Source of the DNA: JAWWPY01 sp033854735
GTDB lineage: Bacteria > Actinomycetota > Actinomycetes > Streptosporangiales > Streptosporangiaceae
Length of the DNA stretch: 64,000 bases
Direction of reading: 5' to 3'
NCBI GenBank assembly: GCA_033854735.1
Contig: JAWWPY010000457.1
Location: 11,603-75,602 of the forward strand
Shown here: positions 17,185 to 24,750 of the stretch, one piece after another
Numbering within the stretch: the first letter of the stretch is position 1
How the letters are laid out: the number at the start of each line of letters is the position of its first letter
Translations under genes and position numbers: made by a program
Notes under the pieces: generated by a model
Database searches by the model: none
The model's input: only the letters and a program-made list of their open reading frames with translations
What the model was told of the DNA's origin: nothing

Positions 17185-17643
17185 TCACAGGGTGATCCAC
17201 CCGGTGAGGACGTCGATGCCGGCAGCGGTCCGGCAATGCAGGCGGAACGGAACGGGCGGGATGGGACGGATCGAGAAACAGCCAATCTCGTCGGCGGGAA
17301 GCTCCATCTCCGCGCCGGTCCGGCTCTGGACCTTGATCGTTGCGGTCTGGGTCGGGATGATCTGGCCGAGCAGCGAGTCCGAGGTGACCTCGAGTTCGAT
17401 GGTCAGGTGCGCCGACGTGAAGGTGAGGGCGCGAATGGACGCGGCCTCGGTCCGCATGCTCGGGGCCTGGTCCGAGTCGCGGGTGGAGTCGTAGGTGAGT
17501 TGCGCGAGTTCGGCGTCGATGTTGTGCCACGCGAAGGCGCTCTTGCCTGCCTCGACGAATTCGGCCGGGACGGCCTGCCGGGCGCGGAGAGCCTGCCGCA
17601 GCGCCGCGAGGAGAGCTTCGTCGTCCCAGCCTTCAGCCACCAT
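17185..17643 (-). CDS. 152-aa partner of the ECF sigma factor in the CHAT module, function unknown
   Basis: Second gene of a two-gene operon: its ATG overlaps the last 11 bases of the sigma gene. Two parts are visible. Residues 1-~55 are acidic and helical (WDDEALLAALRQALRARQAV, then AGKSAFAWHNIDAELAQL); after a flexible DSTRDSDQAPS linker comes a beta-rich domain (~65-152: ALTFTSAHLTIELEVTS, ATIKVQSRTG, ending GIDVLTGWITL), reminiscent of carboxypeptidase-regulatory/Ig-like sandwiches. Proteins of this make-up recur next to ECF sigma and CHAT genes in actinobacteria (from memory). It lacks the Zn-binding HxxxCxxC of ZAS anti-sigma factors and any TM segment. It could be a soluble anti-sigma factor or the CHAT substrate; neither is shown. 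Confidence 0.8.
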   Translation of the reverse strand: MVAEGWDDEALLAALRQALRARQAVPAEFVEAGKSAFAWHNIDAELAQLTYDSTRDSDQAPSMRTEAASIRALTFTSAHLTIELEVTSDSLLGQIIPTQTATIKVQSRTGAEMELPADEIGCFSIRPIPPVPFRLHCRTAAGIDVLTGWITL

Positions 17644-18250
17644 GCCCGCCTCTGGTTTCAGTGACTTCGATTTCCTCGGCCTGTTCGCCGAGGACGGCGC
17701 TGAGGTGCGGCGAGCGGCGCAGCCGGTCCAGGCAGCGAGCGCGCATCGGGCCGATGCTGCCCATCGCCACGCCTAACGTCGCGCTGATGTCCGCGTAGGC
17801 CCGCGGTGGGTCGCTGATCAGCATCGACAGCAGCTCGTGGCAGCCGCTCGGAAGCTCAGCGAATGCGGCGCGGAGCGCGGCGTCGCGTTCCGCCGCGATG
17901 ACCTCTGCTTCGATCATCGCGGCGGCCGGGTCTGATGGCATATGGTCCTCCGGAGGCAAACCGGCGTGGTCATGCCGACGCGTTACCCGCAGAACTCGAA
18001 GGCATTCATGCCTGGTCGTGGTGGCCAGCCAGCCAGGCAGCGCGGCCGGCTCGCGGAGGCTCCCGATCTGCTCGACCAGCAGCAGCCAGACGCTCTGACC
18101 AACATCGTCGATATCTTGACGGTTCAGCTGGTAGCGGACGCAGATGGACCACACCAGGGGCGAGTACCGCTCGATGAGTTCATTCCACGCCCCCTGCTCA
18201 CCGTCACCCGCGCGGGCAACCAGGGCAATGACCGATGGGTCGTTGCGCAT
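17633..18250 (-). CDS. ECF-type RNA polymerase sigma factor of the CHAT module
   Basis: 205 residues from ATG 18250, SD GGAAAGGA on the minus strand. Region 2 lies in residues ~15-90: WNELIERYSPLVWSICVRYQ, then DIDDVGQSVWLLLVEQIGSL and the promoter-melting LPGWLATTTRHECLRVLR. Region 4 is ~135-190: LPSGCHELLSMLISDPPRAY then ADISATLGVAMGSIGPMRAR with the HTH. This is the small two-domain ECF layout with no C-terminal extension. Co-transcribed with the 152-residue partner. It probably directs transcription of the module and of stress genes elsewhere. Confidence 0.93.
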   Translation of the reverse strand: MRNDPSVIALVARAGDGEQGAWNELIERYSPLVWSICVRYQLNRQDIDDVGQSVWLLLVEQIGSLREPAALPGWLATTTRHECLRVLRVTRRHDHAGLPPEDHMPSDPAAAMIEAEVIAAERDAALRAAFAELPSGCHELLSMLISDPPRAYADISATLGVAMGSIGPMRARCLDRLRRSPHLSAVLGEQAEEIEVTETRGGHGG

Positions 18251-18506
18251 GGAGCGTCCTTTCCAAGGCCGGCGGGACCCTGCACATGTTGGCTGCCCTC
18301 GCTCACTTGTATCTCGCGCGGCCGTGCCTTATCAACGCAGAGGGAGTTCGCCGCCGCTTGATACACCCCGGTACCGATGGATTCCGGTGCTCGGCCCCAG
18401 CAACGCCCGCACATTCCGCAACGGACCTCCGGTGCCGAAATCCGGTAGATTGCCGGACGTCCGGGAGCGCCCGCAGTAGCGGAGCGCGTATGCAGGGAGG
18501 CGGCTG

Positions 18507-19271
18507 GTGCGGTTCCACCGGGTTGAGACGGTGCGGCGGCTGCCCCATCCCGGACGCGGCTTCACCCAGGGCCTGGTCCTGGACGGTGACCTGGTCTGGG
18601 AGAGCACGGGCCAGTACGGGCAGTCGTCACTGCGCAGGTACCGGCTGGGCGCTGAGGAGCTGGACTGGTCCGCGCCACTGCCGGATGAGCTCTTCGGCGA
18701 GGGCATCTGCCTGGCCGGCGACCGGCTGTGGCAGCTCACCTGGAAGGAACGGGTCGCCCTGTGCTGGGCGCCCTCCGGGGAGCCTTCAGCCACCGGGGAC
18801 CGGCCAGACGCGGAGTCATACGTCACGGTGCGCTACAACCGGGAGGGCTGGGGCATCTGCAACGCCGGCCGCTGGGCGGTGACCAGCGACGGGAGCAGCG
18901 AGCTCATCCTGCGGGATCTGCTGACCCTGGAGCCGCTGTGGACAGTGCTTGTCCGGTGCGACGGCCGCCGGGTGGGCGGCCTCAACGACCTCGAATGGCG
19001 GCGCGACCGGGTATGGGCCAATGTCGGGTCCACGGCCTGCCTGGTCGGCGTGGACCTGCCCAGCGGAGAGGTGCTGGACGTGGTGGACGCGCGGGCGGTG
19101 GCCGCCGCGGAGCACGCCAGGCGTGATCCCCAGTCGGTGCTAAACGGCATCGCTGCGCTGCCGGACTCCGAGGATTTCCTGCTCACCGGCAAGAACTGGA
19201 AATCGATCCACCAGGTGCGCCTGGTGCCCGACCGCAAGGCCAGGCGCGCGGAGAAGCTACTCGCCCTGTGA
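18507..19271 (+). CDS. Glutaminyl-peptide cyclotransferase (plant/bacterial type)
   Basis: 254 residues; GTG 18507 with GGGAGG at 18494-18499. The family signature GFTQGLVLDGDLVWESTGQYGQSSL is at the N-terminus, and VGGLNDLEW and VLNGIAALPDSEDFLLTGKNW are conserved beta-propeller motifs (Glu_cyclase_2). It would cyclise N-terminal Gln to pyroglutamate with release of ammonia. Bacterial members usually carry an export signal; none is seen here, so a cytoplasmic location or a missed N-terminus is possible. The tail overlaps the convergent hydrolase-like gene by 15 bp. Confidence 0.85.
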   Translation: MRFHRVETVRRLPHPGRGFTQGLVLDGDLVWESTGQYGQSSLRRYRLGAEELDWSAPLPDELFGEGICLAGDRLWQLTWKERVALCWAPSGEPSATGDRPDAESYVTVRYNREGWGICNAGRWAVTSDGSSELILRDLLTLEPLWTVLVRCDGRRVGGLNDLEWRRDRVWANVGSTACLVGVDLPSGEVLDVVDARAVAAAEHARRDPQSVLNGIAALPDSEDFLLTGKNWKSIHQVRLVPDRKARRAEKLLAL

Positions 19272-19970
19272 GGCCAGCCGGTTCAGCTCGCTGGCCAGCC
19301 GCGCGGGCTCGCTGGCCACGACATCCTCCGCGGCGCCGGGAATAGTGATCACCGCGACCCGCGGGGCGCGCCGCTCCAGATCGACGAGGTCGGCAGCGGT
19401 GAGGCGGCCGGAATGCTCACCGTGGATCACGAACGCCGGATTCTCCAGTCCCGCCAGTTCCTCCCACAGGGTCACGTCGTCGAAAAGCGAATCCACGGCC
19501 GTGCCGGGCAGCGTGTCGATCAGCGCAACCCGGGGCAGGAAGGTTGGCCGCGGTGTGGTGATCAGGGCGAGGGACGTCCGGCCACCAAGCCCGCCGCCCA
19601 CCACCAGGCTGACTCGCGGCGCGAGCGAGCGGATGGCCTCAGCCAGTGTCCCCGCGAGCTGGCGCGGCTCATTGCGCCCGTCGCGGCGCCAGTCGGAACG
19701 GCCGTGGCCGGGCAGATCGATGGCGACCGACGGGCGGCCGAGCCGCAGGGCGACCTCGTCCCAGGCCCGGGCGCTGCGGCCGGCCTCGTGCACGAAAACG
19801 ACCTCTGGCGGTCCCGGGCCCCAGACCACGGCGCTGATGTGCTCGTCGCCGGGCACGGTGACCCAGGCACGGTGCACACTGGGAACCGCATCGTCGCCGA
19901 GGCCGGCGCGGGCCGCCGACTCGGCGATGCCTGCGAACTCGTTGTCGAGCGCCGCGAATGATTCGGACAC
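19257..19970 (-). CDS. Alpha/beta-hydrolase fold protein without nucleophile (pseudoenzyme)
   Basis: 237 residues from GTG 19970; longer starts would cross into the divergent DinB gene. The fold markers are present: VVFVHEAGRSARAWDEVA, IDLPGHGRSDW and FVIHGEHSG. The nucleophile elbow G-x-S-x-G is G125-G-G127-L-G129, so the serine is glycine, and the region where the catalytic His should lie reads PGAAEDVV (usual PGAGH). Two of three triad residues are therefore missing and esterase activity is unlikely. It may bind a ligand or another protein. Confidence 0.8.
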   Translation of the reverse strand: MSESFAALDNEFAGIAESAARAGLGDDAVPSVHRAWVTVPGDEHISAVVWGPGPPEVVFVHEAGRSARAWDEVALRLGRPSVAIDLPGHGRSDWRRDGRNEPRQLAGTLAEAIRSLAPRVSLVVGGGLGGRTSLALITTPRPTFLPRVALIDTLPGTAVDSLFDDVTLWEELAGLENPAFVIHGEHSGRLTAADLVDLERRAPRVAVITIPGAAEDVVASEPARLASELNRLASQGE

Positions 19971-20103
19971 CTTGTCACCGCCCGGGGTCAGGATAGCCAG
20001 CGGCCGGCCCACACGCCGGCAGGCGCCGCGCCGTCTCAGGCCGAAATTGTCGGGCCCAGGCCGTAGCGTTCTGCCTGCCGGTACCGACGGAAGGCGGAGC
20101 AGC

Positions 20104-20631
20104 ATGACCACACCACCCGAGAAGAGCGTCCCGGGTGAGCGGGCCGACCTGCTGGCCGCGCTGGCCAAGAACCGGTACTTCCTGCGCCACACCCTCCGTG
20201 GCCTCACGGACGAGCAGGCGGCGCAGCGCACCACGGTCAGCGAACTGTGCCTGGGCGGCCTGATCAAGCACGTAGCGGCCACCGAGCGGCAGTGGATCAG
20301 ATTCATCCTGGAAGGTCCCTCGGCCATGGGCAACTGGGAGGACGAGGGCGGCGTCGATGGCTGGCTGGCGGGGTTCCGCGTGCTGGAGGGGGAGACGGTG
20401 GCCGGCCTGCTTGAGGGCTACGGGGAGACGGCGCGCCGGACCGATGAGCTCGTGGCGCAGCTCCCCGACCTGGACATCTCACACCCGCTGCCCGAGGCCC
20501 CCTGGTTCGAGCGGGGGGCACGCTGGTCGGCGCGCCGGGTGCTGCTGCACGTGATCGCGGAAACCGCGCAGCACGCCGGTCATGCCGACATCATCCGCGA
20601 GTCCCTGGATGGCGCCAAGTCGATGGGGTAG
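20104..20631 (+). CDS. DinB/DUF664-family protein
   Basis: 175 residues from ATG 20104, SD GGAAGGCGGAG just upstream. Four-helix DinB fold: FLRHTLRGLTDEQAAQRTT (helix 1), LIKHVAATERQWI (first metal His), and HVIAETAQHAGHADIIRE with the paired His. The family includes thiol S-transferases (mycothiol- and bacillithiol-dependent) and is common in actinomycetes. The three metal-binding His positions appear intact. The exact reaction cannot be given. Confidence 0.88.
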   Translation: MTTPPEKSVPGERADLLAALAKNRYFLRHTLRGLTDEQAAQRTTVSELCLGGLIKHVAATERQWIRFILEGPSAMGNWEDEGGVDGWLAGFRVLEGETVAGLLEGYGETARRTDELVAQLPDLDISHPLPEAPWFERGARWSARRVLLHVIAETAQHAGHADIIRESLDGAKSMG

Positions 20632-20675
20632 CCGGGTGCCCGGCGGCCGGGCCATGGTGACGGTCCGGGTCCGGG

Positions 20676-21920
20676 TCAGCCGATCAGCGCCTGGTACACC
20701 AGCTGGCGGAGCTGCGGGCGGATCCGGTAGGTGCTGGAGGGGAGCAACTGCGTGAAGAACGAGACGGTCAGCTCTTCCTCCTGGTCGATCCAGAACGCGG
20801 TACTCGCGGCGCCGCCCCAGGAGAGTTCCCCCGCGGAGCAGACCACCTGGCCGGGCACGGGATCAATCACGACGGCGAAGCCGAGGCCGAAGCCGACCCC
20901 CCGGAACGGGGACTCGGCGTAGAGCGGCCGGCCAAAGGCCTCCAGGTCGAGGCCGCCGGGGATGTGGTTGCGGCTCATGTAGCTGACCGTGCGCGGGCTC
21001 AGCAGCCTGGTGCCGTCCAGTTCCCCGGCCGGGCTGTCCGCGCAGCCCAGCAGCATCCGGGTGAAGCGGTGATAGTCAGCCGCCGTGGACACCAGGCCAG
21101 CGCCCCCGCTGAGCATGGCCGGCCGTTCGCGCGCCAGCGCGTCCAGCGCATCGAGCCTGACCGCCGTGCCGTCCGGGCCCGGCCGGTAGAGGGCGGCGAG
21201 CCGGGTCGCGTCCCCGTCGGCCCAGAAGGCGGTGTCGGTCAGGCCCAGCGGGCGCAGGATCCTCTCGGCCAAGAACTCATCGAGGCTCTGCCCCGAGACG
21301 ACCTCGATCACCCGGCCGAGAACGTCCGTCGCCGCTGAGTAGTTCCACTCGGCGCCGGGCTGGAAGAGCAGCGGGATGCCGGCCCAGATGTCACAGGCCT
21401 GCGCGAGATCCACGCCCGGCGGCGTCGCCCATTCGAACCCGGCCGCCCGGTACATGGCATCCACCGGATGCACCCGGTGAAACCCATAGCTGAGGCCGGC
21501 GGTGTGGGTGAGCAGGTGCCAGATCCGCACCGGTTCCGTGGCCGGGACAGTAACCGGCCGCAGGTCCGACCCGCCGGCATAGACCCGGACGTCGGCGAAC
21601 GAAGGGATGAACCTGCTCACCGGGTCGGTGAGTTCCAGCCCGCCCTGCTCGTAAAGCATCATCGCGGCGACCGAGGTGACCGGCTTGGTCATCGAGTAGA
21701 TCCGCCACAGTGTGCCTGCCTCCACGGGCCGCCCGGCTTCCCGATCGCGCGACCCGTACCAGGAAACATGGGCCAGGCGGCCGTGCCTGCTCACCGTGAT
21801 CAGCCAGCCGGGCAGCCGGCCGTCGTCGACGTAACGGGCGAAGTGCCGGTCGAGCCGCTGCAGCCGCTCCGGGTCGAAGCCCACCTCGGCCGGATCGATC
21901 TCGGCCTTGAGCTCACTCAT
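20676..21920 (-). CDS. Class C beta-lactamase-like serine hydrolase
   Basis: 414 residues from ATG 21920 with GGGAGG upstream on the minus strand. The SxxK motif is in RIYSMTKPVTSVAA, the second motif is Tyr-Ser-Ala (EWNYSAATDVLG), and the late motif region reads LSWGGAASTAFWIDQ. This is the esterase/D-aminopeptidase branch of the family rather than a clinical beta-lactamase. No signal peptide, so cytoplasmic. Likely an esterase or amide hydrolase of unknown substrate. Confidence 0.88.
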   Translation of the reverse strand: MSELKAEIDPAEVGFDPERLQRLDRHFARYVDDGRLPGWLITVSRHGRLAHVSWYGSRDREAGRPVEAGTLWRIYSMTKPVTSVAAMMLYEQGGLELTDPVSRFIPSFADVRVYAGGSDLRPVTVPATEPVRIWHLLTHTAGLSYGFHRVHPVDAMYRAAGFEWATPPGVDLAQACDIWAGIPLLFQPGAEWNYSAATDVLGRVIEVVSGQSLDEFLAERILRPLGLTDTAFWADGDATRLAALYRPGPDGTAVRLDALDALARERPAMLSGGAGLVSTAADYHRFTRMLLGCADSPAGELDGTRLLSPRTVSYMSRNHIPGGLDLEAFGRPLYAESPFRGVGFGLGFAVVIDPVPGQVVCSAGELSWGGAASTAFWIDQEEELTVSFFTQLLPSSTYRIRPQLRQLVYQALIG

Positions 21921-22021
21921 CGCACCAGCCTCCCGGTCGCACCTGGCCCCTCGTGCATTCTCATGCCGCCCGGTTGGCCTGGACAACCAGGTGCCGGGGA
22001 GTGCGGCCTTACAATTTCGCC

Positions 22022-22705
22022 ATGGCAGGTGAGATGTCGCCGGCGGACCGCGGCGAGGAGGCGGCGTCGCCCGATCGGCTACGCGCCTCTCACGAGGACC
22101 GGGACCGTGTCGTCGAACTGCTGCGGGTGGCCGCGGGAGATGGCCGGCTCACGGCGGACGAACTCGATGAGCGGCTGGAGGTGGCCCTGACCGCGCGCAC
22201 CTTCGGCGAGCTGACGGCGCTGCTCACGGACCTGCCGGGCGTTTCGGGCTTCGCGGCGGGGGCGCAGGCTGCGGAGCCGAAGGACGTGGTGCGCATCGAG
22301 TGCCGCAGCAGCAACGCGACCCGTGACGGTCGCTGGGTGGTGCCGCTGCGGATTGAGCTGCTGGTCACGAGTGGCACCGTGACACTGGACTTCACCGAGG
22401 CAGTGATCGCGGCGCCCTCGCTCCAGATCGATGCCGAAATGCGCAGCGGGGTGCTGACGCTGGTGACGAGGCCAGGCGTTGTCGTTAACACAGACGATCT
22501 GGCTATGAGGAGCAGCACCGTAAAGGTCCGCCCGCCGGCGGGCCCGGGCGGCCCCGTCAGCCTGCGCATCGACGTCTCGGGCACGGCCCGCAGCAGCGCC
22601 ATCAGTGCCGGGCCGCCGCGGCTGCCGCGGCCGCCACGCCGGACGTTCTGGCAGTGGCTCCGGCGGCGTCCCCTGGCCCAGCGCGATCGCCGCGCCCTGA
22701 CCTGA
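22022..22705 (+). CDS. DUF1707 domain protein
   Basis: 227 residues; ATG 22022, or the in-frame ATG at 22034. Residues ~20-70 carry the DUF1707 signature (RASHEDRDRVVELLRVAAGD, then GRLTADELDERLEVALTA), a helical domain common in actinobacteria and often at the N-terminus of membrane or regulatory proteins. The middle part is beta-rich (PLRIELLVTSGTVTLDFTEA) and may resemble DUF2154/LiaF-type beta folds. The tail is basic with no TM helix. Function unknown. Confidence 0.85.
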   Translation: MAGEMSPADRGEEAASPDRLRASHEDRDRVVELLRVAAGDGRLTADELDERLEVALTARTFGELTALLTDLPGVSGFAAGAQAAEPKDVVRIECRSSNATRDGRWVVPLRIELLVTSGTVTLDFTEAVIAAPSLQIDAEMRSGVLTLVTRPGVVVNTDDLAMRSSTVKVRPPAGPGGPVSLRIDVSGTARSSAISAGPPRLPRPPRRTFWQWLRRRPLAQRDRRALT

Positions 22706-22757
22706 CGGAGCGGGCCAGCCAGTGCCCACCGGATGAGGCTGATGCCGGCCGCGCCGC

Positions 22758-23621
22758 TCAGGGCCGGAGGACCTCGGCCACCTCGAGCCACGTCGTCACA
22801 TGAGACGCGGTGTGATGCCGGATCGACCAGTCGACCAGGCGCAGGCTCATGTGCGCCCAGCAGGCCAGGATCACCTCGTCGGAGGCGGCGTCACGCAGCC
22901 GCCCGCCGAGCCAGCGGCCCTGGTCGGGGGCCCGGTGGGCGAGATCGAACCGAAGCGTGAACAGGTCGAGATACCCGTTGCTGCGGCCCGCGCCGTCCCA
23001 GTCCACCACGCCGGTCACCGCCCCGGCCGTGTCGACCAGGACGTTCTCCGGGTGGAAGTCGAAGTGCACGAGGTCGTCGCCGGCCAGCCGCTCGGGCACC
23101 GCGGCCCCGATCTCCTCGACCTCCGCCAGCAGCCGTGCCGTCCGCCGGTCGTAGTGGGCCAGCGGCCCGTGCAGGCAGTAACCGGGGCCGTCCGCTCGCA
23201 GGTACAGCGACGGATCCGGCCGGTCTGCGTGGCCGGCCAGGATGCCGCGGCACCGCCGGTTCACCTCGATCATCGATTCGACCGTGCGGCGGCCGACGAC
23301 GGCCGGCGGCGAGCCGGGCAGCAGTTCCTGCACGATCGCCACCGCGGACGGCAGTTCCGCGACCAGTTCGTAGCGGGGAGCCGGAACTCCGTGCGCGCGT
23401 CCCGCCGCGAGCAGCGACTCAGTCCGCCGGGCGGCGTCCGCGTGGCCGGGCGGCGCGCAGGTGAGCACCGAGCGGTGCCCGTCGGGCCAGCGAACGTAGG
23501 CGGCACCGACCTGGCCGCCGGGACACATGCCGGTCAGGCTCAGGCGGACCCCCATGACCGTGGCGAGCTGGCGGACCACCGCGCCGGCGTCCAGCCGTGC
23601 GGCCCGGGGGAACTCGGTCAC
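22758..23621 (-). CDS. Aminoglycoside phosphotransferase (APH)-fold kinase
   Basis: 287 residues from GTG 23621. The kinase catalytic loop is LVHFDFHPENVLVD (H-x-D-x4-N) and the metal-binding Asp is in VVDWDGAGRSNGYLD. The N-lobe ends IVQELLPGSPP. These place it in the APH/choline-kinase superfamily that phosphorylates small alcohols or aminoglycosides. It is not close to a named resistance enzyme that I recognise, so no resistance role is claimed. The start is less sure because the SD is poor. Confidence 0.85.
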   Translation of the reverse strand: MTEFPRAARLDAGAVVRQLATVMGVRLSLTGMCPGGQVGAAYVRWPDGHRSVLTCAPPGHADAARRTESLLAAGRAHGVPAPRYELVAELPSAVAIVQELLPGSPPAVVGRRTVESMIEVNRRCRGILAGHADRPDPSLYLRADGPGYCLHGPLAHYDRRTARLLAEVEEIGAAVPERLAGDDLVHFDFHPENVLVDTAGAVTGVVDWDGAGRSNGYLDLFTLRFDLAHRAPDQGRWLGGRLRDAASDEVILACWAHMSLRLVDWSIRHHTASHVTTWLEVAEVLRP

Positions 23622-23656
23622 CGACCCACGGTACCGGCGGTGACTCCGCGCCCCGG

Positions 23657-23690
23657 ACGCGCGTCAGCGTGCGGGACGGGTCACCGGGAC
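23657..23690. repeat. Left copy of 34-bp direct repeat flanking the ArsR/MFS/DUF899 cassette
   Basis: Thirty-four bases beginning ACGCGCGTCAGCGTG and ending CACCGGGAC are identical to 27044-27077. This copy lies in non-coding DNA behind the APH gene start; the other is the 3' end of pobA. It looks like an insertion footprint. Confidence 0.85.
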
Positions 23691-23748
23691 GCTAACGCTA
23701 ATGGTCTGGCCGTCCCGATAGTACGAATTCGGTAGCCGCACCGAGCTG

Positions 23749-23799
23749 TTGACATGCAGCCATCAGGCTGCCTATAGTTATGCAGTCCGATGGCTGCAT
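23749..23799 (+). promoter_or_regulatory. Promoter with two tandem operators for the ArsR-type gene
   Basis: TTGACA at 23749-23754, an 18-bp spacer and TATAGT at 23773-23778 form a near-consensus promoter. Within the spacer GCAGCC-ATCA-GGCTGC (23756-23771) is a perfect inverted repeat. A second site, ATGCAG-N8-CTGCAT (23780-23799), follows at 26-bp offset, just after the -10. Both share ATGCAG..GGCTGC, so a repressor bound there would block the promoter. Autoregulation by the ArsR-type protein is the simplest reading. Confidence 0.75.
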
Positions 23800-23820
23800 A
23801 TTTAGATGAGGCGATCCGTG

Positions 23821-24630
23821 ATGGACGAGGTGTTCAGGGCGCTGGCTGACGCCAGCCGCCGCCAGCTGCTGGACAGCCTGAACGCCCGCAATGGCCAGAC
23901 GCTGGGCGAGCTGTGCGGTCTGCTCGACATGGCCCGCCAGTCGGCCAGTAAGCATCTCGCGGTGCTGGAGGAGGCCAACCTGGTCACGACCGTGTGGCGG
24001 GGCCGCCAGAAGCTGCACTACCTCAACGCCGAGCCGATCAACGCGATCGCCGAGCGGTGGATCGGCCAGTACAGCCGCGAGCGCGTGCGCGCACTGGCGG
24101 ACCTGAAACGAGCACTGGAGAACACGCCCATGGGACGACCCGAGTTCGTCTACACGACCTACATCAGCACCACACCGCAGCGCCTGTGGCAAGCGCTGAC
24201 CGAGCCCGCCTTCTCCCGCCACTACCTCGGGCATGCGATCGAATCCGACTGGAAGATCGGATCCACCTACGTCTGGGACCAGGACGGCCTGAAAATCGAA
24301 CATCCCGACCAGGTCATCCTGGAGTGCGAGCCCTACCGCAGGCTGGCGTTCACATTCCATACGTTCACGCCCGAGCTAGCCACGGTCGCCGGGCTTAGCG
24401 GGGACACGATCACGCGCGCGGCCGGTGAGCGGCGCTCGAAGGTCGCGTTCGACATCGAACCGCACGGAGACCAGGTCAAGCTGACGGTCGTGCACGACGA
24501 CTTCGAACCCGGCAGCACCGTGCTCAAGCTCATCAACCACGGCTGGCCGGTCAAGCTCTCCAACCTCAAGAGCATGCTCGAGCAGTCACCTGGTGGCGGC
24601 GGACAGACTCAAGCAGCCGTAGCCAGCTAA
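23821..24630 (+). CDS. ArsR-type HTH fused to SRPBCC (AHSA1) ligand-binding domain
   Basis: 269 residues from ATG 23821 (GAGG at 23808-23811). Residues ~1-95 form an ArsR winged helix: VFRALADASRRQLLDSLNAR and the recognition helix ARQSASKHLAVLEEA. Residues ~105-260 form an AHSA1/SRPBCC cavity: FVYTTYISTTPQRLWQALTE, YLGHAIESDWKIGS and a long C-terminal helix. The fusion suggests a repressor with a built-in hydrophobic-ligand sensor; SRPBCC proteins bind lipids, steroids and aromatics. It precedes an MFS drug-exporter gene and probably regulates it together with its own promoter. No metal-binding Cys pair is seen in the HTH, so it is not a classic arsenic/metal sensor. Confidence 0.9.
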   Translation: MDEVFRALADASRRQLLDSLNARNGQTLGELCGLLDMARQSASKHLAVLEEANLVTTVWRGRQKLHYLNAEPINAIAERWIGQYSRERVRALADLKRALENTPMGRPEFVYTTYISTTPQRLWQALTEPAFSRHYLGHAIESDWKIGSTYVWDQDGLKIEHPDQVILECEPYRRLAFTFHTFTPELATVAGLSGDTITRAAGERRSKVAFDIEPHGDQVKLTVVHDDFEPGSTVLKLINHGWPVKLSNLKSMLEQSPGGGGQTQAAVAS

Positions 24631-24750
24631 CACCCCTCCCGGATCTGCCCTCACTCATCCGGCCCCAGCCGAGGGTCCGCTCCCGCGCGCCCGAAATCAG
24701 CTCGCCAGCCCACACAAACCAATGTGCCTACACGCTAAGGAGCGGTTGCA

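Noticed and set aside
12906..18250. Type III-E CRISPR (gRAMP) locus around the TPR-CHAT gene
   Set aside because: No Cas7-11, Cas1/Cas2 or repeat-spacer array exists in the window; only the protease/sigma parts look alike.
22758..23621. Aminoglycoside-resistance gene
   Set aside because: Only the general APH fold can be read; the family has many non-resistance kinases, so no resistance claim.
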